DNA of 36,998 nucleotides, taken from contig JAUXFM010000013.1 in assembly GCA_030622955.1 (NCBI GenBank), forward strand, positions 1-36,998, given 5' to 3'. The DNA comes from Lentisphaerales bacterium (GTDB lineage: Bacteria > Verrucomicrobiota > Kiritimatiellia > JAUXFM01). Both the position numbers and the translations under genes were made by a program. The stretch's first letter is position 1; every line of letters starts with the position of its first letter. The notes beneath the pieces were generated by a model. That model saw nothing but the letters and a program-made list of their open reading frames with translations, did no database searches and was not told where the DNA came from. Positions 1 to 8,795 of this stretch are shown in pieces.

Positions 1-1240
1 ACAGAACGACATGGCTACGATCCGACTTCTTGTTTCTGCGACTTACACCTTCTACCAGAATTTCCATCTCCAGCCCAACAAGCTTTTTATTTATCTGCTG
101 GCTCCGCGCATCCTGCGCCTCCAGGAGTTCGTGGTTGCGACGTAGTTTCTCCTCTGAACTCACATCATCTCCCCATTTCAGCGCAGCAGTGTTGGGCCTT
201 GGCGAATACTTGAAAATGAAGGAATTATCGTACGTCATCTCCTCCATGAAATCGCTGGTGGCATCGAAATCACTCTCTGATTCTGTCGGGAATCCCACAA
301 TTATGTCCGTGCTAAGCGCGATCTGAGGGCGCACTTCACGCAAGGCGGTGACGACACGGCGATAGTCTTCTGTGCTATATTGTCGCTTCATCATCTCCAG
401 GATTCGATCTGATCCCGATTGCAGGGGAAGATGAAGATGATCGCATATAGCGGGGAATGCTTCGTAAGCATGCACCAGCTCAGCCGTGCAACCGGAAGGA
501 TGGCCGGAAGTGAAGCGTATCCTTTCAAGCCCCTCAATGCTGCTCATCGCTTCCAGCAACCTAGGGAAGGGTTCCACGAGTGATTCACGCGAAACGTGGT
601 CCAACGGCCAGGCATCATTTGTCCTGCCATACGACATCACGCTTTGTCCGAGAAGCGTTATCTCTTTCACGCCCTTTTCGACAAGAGCTTTCGACTCGGA
701 GATAATGTCCAGCGCCGGTCGACTCTGCTCGGGGCCTCTCACCTCGGGCACAATGCAATATGTGCAACGCCGGTTACAGCCCCTGAGTATGTTTACGAAA
801 GCCGAGACACCCGAATTCACATGCCCGTCCATGCTGACCATTGATTCCGATACATTCTCAAGCGATGTATCCAGGTAGTGATTGGCTCTGCCAGTCGCCT
901 GCTCGAGGACTGATGGCAATGAATGCAATTGTCCTGTGCCAAGGGCGAAATCAAGATCGGGCAGTTTCTTGAAGATGTCACTGCCCATCCGCTGGACCAT
1001 GCATCCAACAGCACCTACGACAGGACCATCCTGTCCGCGCCCGGCTGCCACGATACGTCCCAACTTGCCCAGCGCTTTATGCTCAGCCTTCTGGCGCACA
1101 CTGCAGGTGTTAACAATGATGGCATCGGCAGAGGGTTCATTGTCAACCAGCTCGTGACCTGCCCGGACAAGAAGCGCCGCGAGGGCTTCACTATCACGCT
1201 CATTCATCTGGCAGCCGTAAGTACGTATATGGATCTTCAT
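1..1240 (-). CDS. miaB: tRNA-2-methylthio-N6-dimethylallyladenosine synthase MiaB (3' end cut by window edge)
   Basis: Radical-SAM methylthiotransferase that adds the 2-methylthio group to i6A37 in tRNAs reading UNN codons. The frame opens with MKIHIRTYGCQMN, the classic UPF0004 N-terminus whose first cysteine helps bind the auxiliary 4Fe-4S cluster. NTCSVR follows, with the second cysteine. The radical-SAM motif CNRRCTYC (CxxxCxxC) lies near 745-765 and is followed by VPEVRGPEQSR. About 413 codons are visible, reaching the start of the C-terminal TRAM domain; the family is about 440-470 residues, so only a short tail is missing. The start at 1240 fits the family N-terminus exactly, with a GGAATAAG ribosome site just upstream. 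It is divergent from the peptidase gene on the plus strand. MiaB is preferred over MtaB or RimO because of the VPxxRGxExSR context and the N-terminal motif. Confidence 0.93.
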   Translation of the reverse strand, partial: MKIHIRTYGCQMNERDSEALAALLVRAGHELVDNEPSADAIIVNTCSVRQKAEHKALGKLGRIVAAGRGQDGPVVGAVGCMVQRMGSDIFKKLPDLDFALGTGQLHSLPSVLEQATGRANHYLDTSLENVSESMVSMDGHVNSGVSAFVNILRGCNRRCTYCIVPEVRGPEQSRPALDIISESKALVEKGVKEITLLGQSVMSYGRTNDAWPLDHVSRESLVEPFPRLLEAMSSIEGLERIRFTSGHPSGCTAELVHAYEAFPAICDHLHLPLQSGSDRILEMMKRQYSTEDYRRVVTALREVRPQIALSTDIIVGFPTESESDFDATSDFMEEMTYDNSFIFKYSPRPNTAALKWGDDVSSEEKLRRNHELLEAQDARSQQINKKLVGLEMEILVEGVSRRNKKSDRSHVVL

Positions 1241-1272
1241 TCTTATTCCGGTTAGAACGTATCGACCATGAG

Positions 1273-1302
1273 TCTGTAGCAGAAAGCGGTGGCACATGTC
1301 AA
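1273..1302 (-). promoter_or_regulatory. Candidate sigma70-type promoter of miaB
   Basis: Read on the minus strand, a perfect TTGACA (1297-1302) is followed after 18 bases by TACAGA (1273-1278), a weak -10 box. The predicted transcript start would lie about 25 bases before the miaB ATG. The -35 is strong and the -10 poor. The rest of the 165-base divergent spacer also carries a TTGACA on the plus strand (1346-1351), but no convincing -10 for the peptidase gene. Confidence 0.35.
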
Positions 1303-1405
1303 AAGAAGAGGGCTCTCACGTTAGCTTTTGTCGTGCGAAATTCCTTTGACAGCATCTGCTCGAAAAGCGACACTCTATATCTTTTCAACAAGTACGGAGG
1401 TTCAC

Positions 1406-2770
1406 ATGTCACGCAGGCCCCCCAAGCAGCGCAGGAAATATCGAATCCTGACAGCAAAGATCATCTCTGAATTTGAGAAGGGCTTCATGCGCAACGCGCA
1501 GGCAAGACTCGCACAGAACGCAGCAACCGAAGTGGGTGCAGACAAGATCCTGAAGAGCCGCGATGCCATATTCGAGACGGATCATTCCTTTTCCCTGCAG
1601 CTTGACAAGTGGCAGGTCACTGCACAGGAAAAATCAGGCAGGTGCTGGCTCTTTGCCGGCCTGAACCTTATGCGTTCATCTGCCATGAAGAGGCTAAGGC
1701 TCGAGAACTTCGAGTTCAGTCAGAACTATGCAATGTTCTGGGACAAGTTTGAAAAGGCTAACTACTTTCTCGAAGCCATCATCGATACCGTTGACATGGA
1801 TACTGACGATCGCGAGGTAGCGTTCCTGCTCAATGAACCCATCAGTGACGGTGGGCAGTGGAACATGTTCGTCAATCTCATAGAGAAGTATGGTGCAGTT
1901 CCCAAATCTGCAATGCCGGAGACGGCCGGCTCGAGTAACACAGGCGCGATGAATCGGGCATTGCAGAAGCGACTCCGCGCGGGCGCATTTGAGATCAGGG
2001 ATCTTCATGGGAAGGGCGCCACGAACGATAAGCTGGGTTCGCATAAACTCCATGTACTGAGAACGATCAATGCGATTCTCAGAGTCAACCTGGGCAATCC
2101 GCCCAGCAGTTTCACCTGGCAATGGATGGACAAGAAGCGTAAGTTCACGCGCGCTGGCGAGATGACTCCCAGGCAGTTCGTGCAGCGCTACTGTCCTCTG
2201 CGCCTGAAGAACTATGCCTGTTTAGTAAACGATCCGCGCCCCTCCAATCCTTACGGCAGGACATATACTGTAAAACGTCTCGGCAACATTGTTGGTGGCG
2301 AGATTGTCCGATACCTCAATGTTGATATCGAGATTATGAAGAAAATGGCAGTGAAATCACTGCAGGCAGGAGAACCCGTCTGGATGGGCTGTGATGTTGG
2401 TCAGCAGTTCGACAGGAAGCTGGGGATCCAGGACCTGCGCCTTCTCGATTATGAAAGCGTCTACGGCGATGCGTTCGAAATGAACAAAAGCCGGAGACTG
2501 CTCTACGGCGACACAAAAATGACCCATGCCATGCTCTTTACGGGTGTGGACATCAAGAGCGGCAAGACAAGGCGCTGGCGAATAGAAAACAGTTGGGGTA
2601 AGGATCAGTGCCACAAGGGATTCATCTCAATGACGGACGAATGGTTCAATGAGTTCATGTTCGAGATCGCGGTCAAAAAAACACTTTTGCCTGCAAAGCT
2701 GCAGAAAGCAATCAACCTCAAACCTCGGATCTTGCCGCCCTGGGATCCCATGGGGTCGCTGGCGGAGTAG
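1406..2770 (+). CDS. pepC: C1B-family cysteine aminopeptidase (PepC / bleomycin hydrolase)
   Basis: Cytosolic papain-like aminopeptidase; homologues form hexameric barrels that trim peptides from the N-terminus. All catalytic elements are visible: the oxyanion Gln and Cys in QEKSGRCWLFAGLN (Cys80), His in MTHAMLFTGVD (His374) and Asn in WRIENSWG (Asn395). Its 454 residues match the family length of about 450. An upstream in-frame ATG at 1328 would add 26 residues with no ribosome site. The ATG at 1406 has GGAGG (1396-1400) five bases upstream and gives a lysine- and arginine-rich N-terminus, so it was chosen. No signal peptide is present. The stop lies five bases from the convergent stop of the AsmA-like gene, leaving no room for an ordinary intrinsic terminator. 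Stand-alone housekeeping gene with no functional link to its neighbours visible. Confidence 0.93.
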   Translation: MSRRPPKQRRKYRILTAKIISEFEKGFMRNAQARLAQNAATEVGADKILKSRDAIFETDHSFSLQLDKWQVTAQEKSGRCWLFAGLNLMRSSAMKRLRLENFEFSQNYAMFWDKFEKANYFLEAIIDTVDMDTDDREVAFLLNEPISDGGQWNMFVNLIEKYGAVPKSAMPETAGSSNTGAMNRALQKRLRAGAFEIRDLHGKGATNDKLGSHKLHVLRTINAILRVNLGNPPSSFTWQWMDKKRKFTRAGEMTPRQFVQRYCPLRLKNYACLVNDPRPSNPYGRTYTVKRLGNIVGGEIVRYLNVDIEIMKKMAVKSLQAGEPVWMGCDVGQQFDRKLGIQDLRLLDYESVYGDAFEMNKSRRLLYGDTKMTHAMLFTGVDIKSGKTRRWRIENSWGKDQCHKGFISMTDEWFNEFMFEIAVKKTLLPAKLQKAINLKPRILPPWDPMGSLAE

Positions 2771-2775
2771 GGGCT

Positions 2776-4686
2776 TTACTCTTTCTCATCCGCTTTGTCA
2801 TCATCTGATGGCAGCTCATCAGGTGATTTCTTCGCGAATATGTTGAGTTTCTTCAGCAGGTCGCTTGAGAAATTAATGAGGTACCATTCCGGAGCTGAAA
2901 CAGTGCCTTTCAACCTGAACTCAAAGAGCTTGCTTATCGGCCATACGATTTTGCCAAAGATCTTTCCTGCAATTGTATGGCTTTTCAACAGCTTCGCCTG
3001 AACGTAGAAATCCAGGCGTTGATCGAAATAGTAGCTACCCCGGCCGGTCAGACTGAAGACCCTGCCTTCAATGTGTGAATCACCGGAACCTATCCTGACC
3101 CTTCCGTTGTTGATCCTGAACTCCGCCCTAGCATCTGTCTGGTGCAACACAAAATCGAGGCCGGGCACTATCTTTGTCAGTAATTCAGAAAGACCGCCAA
3201 ACAGGGGGATTCTGTATAGTTTTCCGTCCGATATCGATATCTTGCCCGAACCCTCGGTAGTCCCGAGGAGATCCTCGACCAGTAGCCCGGTGAGTTCTAT
3301 CCTGCCGGACACCTTGCCCTCATAGTCCTCTGACTCCGCTGATCTTATCTGTCCTATAAGTTTGCGCAGGTCAACGGCACTCACAGTAGCAGCGACATGA
3401 TAGCTCATGTTGCTCGATGCCGGGTCAGGAAAGAATCTTGCACTCCCTTCGACAGTGCCCGCATGCAGGGCACCCTTGACATTATAGATGGAATAGATCT
3501 CACCCATGATGCTGGCATTGAAAGAGCATTCATCGGTAATGACTGGAGCCATGCCGATTTTTGTGCCACGCACAATGAAATCTGCCCTGTTCTTCGAGGG
3601 CTCTGAAAAATGGATCATGCCTTCCCCTGAGATACTACTTGACCCGTTGAAATCGAAATGGGATATGACCCCATGAACTGTGGGCCCGATTATCTGCGCA
3701 ACGGCCTTGGGATCGGCCGTCGAATGAGCAACAAAACTCAGTGCATCCTGCGTGAAGTTGTAGACTAGGTGCGCCCTCATAACACCTTCATCCCTGAAGG
3801 CCGTGGCATGGGCAATGGTCAACAATGAATTCGTTGCACTGTATGCGTAAGACATGTCGCACTTGCCGTACAATATCTTCACACCACGATATGTGCATTC
3901 AGGAAGTGTGACCTGGCCTTCAACATTCCAAGTTGATTCATCTGCCAAAAGAGCCTTGATGCTCAGATCCGCATCCATGCAGTCGTCACGAAACCCGAAT
4001 CTTCGCAGGGTGCGACTGAGTCCGGTGAACCCGTGCATGCGCAAGGTCGATTGCATTGCGTCAGGGATCAGCTTCATCTCGACCGAACCCGAAAGATCAG
4101 AGGTCAGCCGGTTATAACGCACATCACCCCAGAATGCCCCGTCGTCACCAGACAACGTAACATCTACATCCTTAATGATGATCACATGCCCTTCCTGCGT
4201 GAGTTTGCATGCGGCTTGCTGAACATCGGCGCCGTCCACAACAGAATCGACGAGATTGACATGAAGGTCGAGCGGAAGACCTGGCTCAGGATGGGCCTCA
4301 TCCTTTCCATGCATTGCCATAGGCGTACACAAGGTGGCGTTCTCAAGAGTAAGTGACCGGAGCCAGAGACTACGTTCACCGCCTGAGAAAAGGACGAGGG
4401 AAACCAGGGCCTTTTCAGCATCAATTATCGGGGGACCTACAACTCCCTTGCGATACAACTTTATGTTGTCACAGACAACCTTGTTCGGGAGCCTGAGTCG
4501 CAGGCGCTCTAGCTCCATTATGAAGGATCCACTATTGACCGACTCAAGGATCTTTCGAGTTAGCGGAGCGGGGAACCCCACTGTACTGGCATAGAATGTG
4601 CCACCGACAAAGATGATGAATAGTCCCCAGCAGGTTGCCTTGGTGGCACGTACCAGCCGCCTGAGCAGTGAACTCTTCTTCCGCAT
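2776..4686 (-). CDS. AsmA/YhdP-like inner-membrane-anchored periplasmic protein
   Basis: A 636-residue protein with a short basic N-terminus, one transmembrane segment (about residues 15-37, GLFIIFVGGTFYAS region) and a long beta-rich periplasmic part. The C-terminal third has the AsmA-like pattern: a GTTEGSGKISISDGKLYRIP stretch, a hydrophobic LLTKIVPGL segment, then an R-x-N-x-G-x-V strand and GRGSYYFDQRLDF. Related proteins (AsmA, TamB, YhdP) form groove-like bridges implicated in moving phospholipid to the outer membrane; that role here is inferred from the family. The C-terminus ends in an acidic/lysine tail (DELPSDDDKADEKE). Its start overlaps the stop of the DUF4340 gene by one base (TAATG), so translation is probably coupled. 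It is the last gene of the ABC/GldG/DUF4340 block. The subfamily is uncertain. Confidence 0.8.
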   Translation of the reverse strand: MRKKSSLLRRLVRATKATCWGLFIIFVGGTFYASTVGFPAPLTRKILESVNSGSFIMELERLRLRLPNKVVCDNIKLYRKGVVGPPIIDAEKALVSLVLFSGGERSLWLRSLTLENATLCTPMAMHGKDEAHPEPGLPLDLHVNLVDSVVDGADVQQAACKLTQEGHVIIIKDVDVTLSGDDGAFWGDVRYNRLTSDLSGSVEMKLIPDAMQSTLRMHGFTGLSRTLRRFGFRDDCMDADLSIKALLADESTWNVEGQVTLPECTYRGVKILYGKCDMSYAYSATNSLLTIAHATAFRDEGVMRAHLVYNFTQDALSFVAHSTADPKAVAQIIGPTVHGVISHFDFNGSSSISGEGMIHFSEPSKNRADFIVRGTKIGMAPVITDECSFNASIMGEIYSIYNVKGALHAGTVEGSARFFPDPASSNMSYHVAATVSAVDLRKLIGQIRSAESEDYEGKVSGRIELTGLLVEDLLGTTEGSGKISISDGKLYRIPLFGGLSELLTKIVPGLDFVLHQTDARAEFRINNGRVRIGSGDSHIEGRVFSLTGRGSYYFDQRLDFYVQAKLLKSHTIAGKIFGKIVWPISKLFEFRLKGTVSAPEWYLINFSSDLLKKLNIFAKKSPDELPSDDDKADEKE

Positions 4687-6467
4687 TATTCGATGAGATC
4701 CTTCATTAATGGTTCTACGGTCTCTTCGGAAATGAGGAAAATCATGTCCTGGCCCTTAATCATGGCATAGAGGGAACCGGTCCTGTATTTATGCCCGAGC
4801 AACAACGTCTTCTGCAGGCCTTCTTCGCCACGCAACAGGATTGTAAGGCTGCTACCGGGCTCACCTAGCCCATATTGGTCTGCATTCCGTGCGTCGTTAT
4901 CGACAATTCGGTCGGTTTTCAGTCGTGCGAGTCCGAGCAGCACGTCATCCACTGTTGATGATATGACCTTCCCAGGTGGGTCGGCTTCGGTCACCCATTC
5001 CTCATTATCGTTCCGTTTCACAGACTGCGCTTCGCCATCCTTAGTTCGGCTTATCCTTGTCACGCTGTCAGGTGAGATGCTCAGCACGATCCTGTCCCTG
5101 TAAATGAGAGGATCGAGTTGTATCAGGCCTAGCTGCTCGATAGGCTTAAGCGATATTTCAAAAACCCGTGGTGCACCCCGAAACTGTGCATACACAGTTT
5201 TCTTTTTCGGAATGATGCCCCCAATGATAAGCTCCGCATATGATTTCGGCGCGTTCGTCGAGCCTACTTCCAGACGACAGAGAGGGATATCAAGGTTGAA
5301 TTGTGCCAAGTTGGTTTGCGCGCCTTCTACGAACGACTCTATCCTCAGAGCAAATAGTGCCTCCACCAGTTCATCTGCGATTTCGTTGTCAGCCCGCCAC
5401 TGCGCCGGCTTGACGACAAGCCAGGAGTCGTCCTGCCTGCGAAGTGCAACAGTGGTGTCATTCTGGGAGATTTCACAGAAATCAACATCGTGGGCAGCGC
5501 CTGAAAAGACCCTGCGATCCCTGAGACTATCGGAAGCAAGCTGGAAGGAACGCGCAATATCACTCTTCAGCGTATAGATAGAATCGGTTCCCTGCAACTT
5601 GGCGTATACCTGTTCGCCCGATTCAATTTCTTTGCCCAGCATCAACCTTGTAGCAGAGTTCTTGTCCTGCCTCCAGATGGCGATTTCGACGGCAGCTTCA
5701 TCCGATCCGAGCCCATAGGGTTCAAGATGTGCATTAGTATCAGTTACGAACTGCGTAATTTCCTGGCTATGCAGAATCGAGAGGAGCTCAACAACACGAT
5801 TGTTTGAGGCTCTGTCCGATACAGGTTGCAGAAGATGCCACTGACCTTCCTTCTTGTCGAGCTGTATGAACCCGCCTGCCCTGTTCTTGATCTCAAGCCT
5901 CATAACTCGCTCTGCATTGCTGTGAAATAGTCGGCGATCCCTCATGTCAGACAGGGAAGCCGGCAGGCTGTTGAGAATGTTCGTTGATGTGGATATGACG
6001 TCATCGCTCGATCTGAATCTTACATAGAGCGAGTTGTCCAGCATTGATCCGGCCCCTATATCCAATTCTTCTGTGTGCCGTCGATATCCGAGAGCTATTC
6101 TTGCGCGTGGCTCAGACAATGCATAATCTTTGAGACTCAGCTCTCGCTTCTTCCTCGCAATTTTAGAAATCACTTCCTTCTTAGGCAGCGAATCCAGTGC
6201 CGCGAGTATTCTCTCCAGCTTGCCAAGATCAGCCCTGGCTGTGACGGGATCCGTAATGGTCCATTCGCCCTTCTTTTTCGACCACTTGACCAAAACATCG
6301 CCATTCCTGATTTTGAGGGAAAGCAGCATGTCCGTTGGCTTACGAAGCAGCAGCTTCTGCGTTCTTTCCAGCTGGCCGGATGAAGAAATCCCGGTCCTGA
6401 TAACCCACGTGGCTATTGCAAGAACACAGGCTACCGAGAGGAGCTTAATCGTTGTTGTGCTCTTCAT
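4686..6467 (-). CDS. DUF4340-domain protein with four tandem repeats
   Basis: A 593-residue protein beginning MKSTTTIKLLSVACVL, one N-terminal membrane anchor (about 7-25), then about 560 periplasmic residues. Four homologous units are visible, each with a G-x-W or equivalent strand followed by P-V-x-x-R-A and, 35-45 residues later, a Y-(A/G)-L-x-x-P/D segment. The key tryptophans are W69, W210, W349 and W491, about 140 residues apart. DUF4340 proteins commonly accompany GldG-type ABC auxiliary proteins; their biochemical role is unknown. A longer open frame starts 45 bases upstream, but the chosen ATG forms a 4-base ATGA overlap with the stop of the preceding GldG-like gene and has GGCGGA upstream. 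It overlaps the downstream AsmA-like gene by one base. Probably a periplasmic component of the same complex. Confidence 0.85.
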   Translation of the reverse strand: MKSTTTIKLLSVACVLAIATWVIRTGISSSGQLERTQKLLLRKPTDMLLSLKIRNGDVLVKWSKKKGEWTITDPVTARADLGKLERILAALDSLPKKEVISKIARKKRELSLKDYALSEPRARIALGYRRHTEELDIGAGSMLDNSLYVRFRSSDDVISTSTNILNSLPASLSDMRDRRLFHSNAERVMRLEIKNRAGGFIQLDKKEGQWHLLQPVSDRASNNRVVELLSILHSQEITQFVTDTNAHLEPYGLGSDEAAVEIAIWRQDKNSATRLMLGKEIESGEQVYAKLQGTDSIYTLKSDIARSFQLASDSLRDRRVFSGAAHDVDFCEISQNDTTVALRRQDDSWLVVKPAQWRADNEIADELVEALFALRIESFVEGAQTNLAQFNLDIPLCRLEVGSTNAPKSYAELIIGGIIPKKKTVYAQFRGAPRVFEISLKPIEQLGLIQLDPLIYRDRIVLSISPDSVTRISRTKDGEAQSVKRNDNEEWVTEADPPGKVISSTVDDVLLGLARLKTDRIVDNDARNADQYGLGEPGSSLTILLRGEEGLQKTLLLGHKYRTGSLYAMIKGQDMIFLISEETVEPLMKDLIE

Positions 6468-8026
6468 TTCCGCCTCACCAACCAGACCAAGCACCCCAGA
6501 AAGGCCGCGCATGCGGGGAGTACGCCGACAATTACGACGAACGATCCCAGCAACTGATTCTGATTCATCGTGAGCACCACCTGGTCGGGAATCTTGGGCC
6601 CGATCCCCAACATGTGGTCACGCTCCAGAAGCCAGTTGAGAGAGCTCATGAAGAAATCGACATTTCCGCCTTTGAGCAACGACTTGTTCGAAACAAACTC
6701 CGAATCACCAATCACAACAAGACGGGTAGGATGGAGTCCCAGCTGGATATCATCACCGGAGCCTTTCTCTACTGCCAGCGCCACGGGTACCGGCCCAGCC
6801 ACATCTTCTGCCGGATCAAACATGGGTGGCTGCTCATCCAGATTAGCCTCCGCCCACCCCTTAGCGGTACAGGAAGCGAGCACGCTCACTACGGGTTTAT
6901 CCGCACTCGTTACCGTTTGTGTCGCACTCACCCCGGCAGCAAACAGTGGGCGAGGCATGCAGAAGGTAGTACTGGTATTTCTCAGTTTACCCGTTATTTG
7001 ATGCAGGCCATAATCCAGAACCGTCAGATCCCTGTCAGCGATCGAGAGTTGAAAAGTGATCTCATCGGATATTTCAACCTGTACAGGCTCAACGACATTG
7101 CCACGTCCCAATTCAACATCCCACCGGTTCGCAACCGCCTCCAGGCCGGTGGATACTGCAGGATCGATCAGAAGCAGCAACCGCCCATTTCTATCAAGGT
7201 AGTTATTGATGAGTGTGAGCTCAGGTTTTGAGAAGCGCTGGTCGGGTCCGGCGATGACCAACGCACTGCAGTCTTCAGGAATCGCCCCGGAACGTGCGAG
7301 CAAGAGCGAGCTGACATCGATGTTGTCTCTCTGTATATACCTTGCTATCTCGGAATAGCCCGAATACTGATGAGCATCCTGTACGGATCGCTCGCCGTGG
7401 CCAGCCAGAAAATAGACGACCGGTGTTTCGCTCTTTGTTATGCTCTGGATCGTGGAAGAGAACACTTCCTCGCCCAGGAACTTGCTTTTGCGTCTCTTGC
7501 GGCCCGAGAGCAGTGGGAGATAATCGTACTGGACGAGATCACCAGCTCTTACGATACGGGTTCGGCCGCCAGCATCAAACACAACTATATTGACTTCTGA
7601 AATCTCGTACTTTGTCCTGAGCCATTTCGCAAGATCCATGTCCAGATTCGGATCAATGTACTCGATCGCAAGATCCAGGTTATCCATTCGAAGCGCAGTG
7701 TATTTGTACTCCTTCAGGATGCTACGCATGTCATTGTACAGCTCGTTGAGGTCATCATCCTGAGAGTGATCGGGAAAGAACACGTAAATCTTGAGGTCAG
7801 CCTTGATCGTTTCGAGTAGGTCCTTTGTCTTCTCGGACAGATTGTAGTACTTCTTCTGGCTGACATCGAAGCGAAGATAGCGCCATGCAGCGAGATAGTT
7901 GAGCAGAAGCACTATGACCAGGCCAAGGATGAGGGCCACAAAGACGTTCATGCCCTGGAACAGACGCCTCACACGTTGGCGCCTTATCCCCGCAGCTACA
8001 TTTCTATCTATTTTTGCAGCACTCAT
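6464..8026 (-). CDS. GldG-like ABC transporter auxiliary protein (ABC_transp_aux)
   Basis: A 520-residue protein with a basic cytoplasmic N-terminus, a transmembrane helix (about 26-48, NVFVALILGLVIVLLLNYLA), a large extracytoplasmic domain and a C-terminal helix (about 494-516, VVIVGVLPACAAFLGCLVWL) ending in RRK. The segment FDVSQKKYYNLSEKTKDLL followed by a strand and FFPDHSQDD is typical of the GldG/DUF4350-like family, as is VYFLAGHGERS. In Bacteroidota gliding systems GldG works with the GldA ATPase and GldF permease. In other phyla the same trio occurs without gliding, so a gliding role should not be assumed. The permease gene ends 25 bases upstream in transcription order; the DUF4340 gene overlaps its stop as ATGA. 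Confidence 0.85.
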   Translation of the reverse strand: MSAAKIDRNVAAGIRRQRVRRLFQGMNVFVALILGLVIVLLLNYLAAWRYLRFDVSQKKYYNLSEKTKDLLETIKADLKIYVFFPDHSQDDDLNELYNDMRSILKEYKYTALRMDNLDLAIEYIDPNLDMDLAKWLRTKYEISEVNIVVFDAGGRTRIVRAGDLVQYDYLPLLSGRKRRKSKFLGEEVFSSTIQSITKSETPVVYFLAGHGERSVQDAHQYSGYSEIARYIQRDNIDVSSLLLARSGAIPEDCSALVIAGPDQRFSKPELTLINNYLDRNGRLLLLIDPAVSTGLEAVANRWDVELGRGNVVEPVQVEISDEITFQLSIADRDLTVLDYGLHQITGKLRNTSTTFCMPRPLFAAGVSATQTVTSADKPVVSVLASCTAKGWAEANLDEQPPMFDPAEDVAGPVPVALAVEKGSGDDIQLGLHPTRLVVIGDSEFVSNKSLLKGGNVDFFMSSLNWLLERDHMLGIGPKIPDQVVLTMNQNQLLGSFVVIVGVLPACAAFLGCLVWLVRRK

Positions 8027-8051
8027 AACTATACAGACTTCAAAAAGGCGC

Positions 8052-8795
8052 TCACTGCTTCCATCGCCTTGCTTCTACTGCCCTAGTCGCCACGAACAAC
8101 ATCAGTGCCGTACTTGACAGGTAGAAGACAACCGGTCTCGAATCAATTATTCCCATTGAAAAATCGCTCACATGCTCTCTTATCGAAATATACAACAATA
8201 TGGATCGAATCGGACCTTCATCAAAAAGGTGATGAAAGTAGCCAGCAAAGAAGAGCACTATGATGGCCGAGAAACTCAGCACCGCAGCCATGACCTGACG
8301 ACGTGTAAGCGCTGATGCTAGGAGCCCCACCGAAATATAAAAGGAACCCACGAGCATCAGGCAAAAGTATCCACCCGCGATCTTCCCAAGATCAGGTGAG
8401 TTCAGCCCAACACTGAATGAGCGCAGCACAACAAGGAACAGCGCCGTCGGAGCAACGATAGCAAGGAAGAAGCAGAAGGCCCCTGCAAATTTTCCGAGCA
8501 CAATAGCTGCTTCATCAATAGGTGATGTCAGCAAGACTTCAATTGTTCCTGTATGCTTCTCTTCTGCAATGAGACGCATCGTGATGGCGACAGATACCGC
8601 AATGATCATCAGCCAGAGCGGGCTGGGATGAAACAGAAGCAGCTGGGGCGAGATAGGCTCACCCAGTGTCTGCCTCACGGCTCCCCAGAAGACAAGGCCA
8701 GTGACTCCCATAAATACGGTGATCGTCAGGTACGCGAGCGGCGAGAAGAAATGATGGGCCAGTTCTCGGCAGCAGATTGTAAGGAAATTCTTCAT
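8052..8795 (-). CDS. ABC-2-type permease (GldF/NosY-like)
   Basis: A 247-residue integral membrane protein starting MKNFLTICCRELAHHFFSP, with about six hydrophobic segments, matching the GldF/NosY class of ABC-2 permeases that have a conserved RELxxxFxSPxAY N-terminus. An amphipathic segment RLIAEEKHTGTIEVLLTSPI between the first helices is diagnostic of ABC-2 permeases (E-K-x-x-G-T-x-E-x-L-L-T-S-P). The longest open frame begins 81 bases earlier, but the selected ATG makes an ATGA overlap with the stop of the ATPase gene, and the family N-terminus begins exactly here. It forms the membrane channel of an exporter with the adjacent ATPase. The substrate is unknown; the GldG/DUF4340/AsmA neighbours suggest an envelope component. 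Confidence 0.9.
   Translation of the reverse strand: MKNFLTICCRELAHHFFSPLAYLTITVFMGVTGLVFWGAVRQTLGEPISPQLLLFHPSPLWLMIIAVSVAITMRLIAEEKHTGTIEVLLTSPIDEAAIVLGKFAGAFCFFLAIVAPTALFLVVLRSFSVGLNSPDLGKIAGGYFCLMLVGSFYISVGLLASALTRRQVMAAVLSFSAIIVLFFAGYFHHLFDEGPIRSILLYISIREHVSDFSMGIIDSRPVVFYLSSTALMLFVATRAVEARRWKQ

Noticed and set aside
486-878. Plus-strand open frame of 130 codons
   Set aside because: Antisense to miaB, which has unambiguous radical-SAM motifs on the minus strand; no recognisable domain.
1346-1374. Promoter for the PepC-type gene: perfect TTGACA followed by GACACT
   Set aside because: The -10 matches at only three positions at 17-base spacing; a better TATATC lies too far away (24 bases).
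6452-7231. Plus-strand open frame of 259 codons
   Set aside because: Fully antisense to the GldG-like gene; composition rich in His, Arg and Gln without domain pattern.
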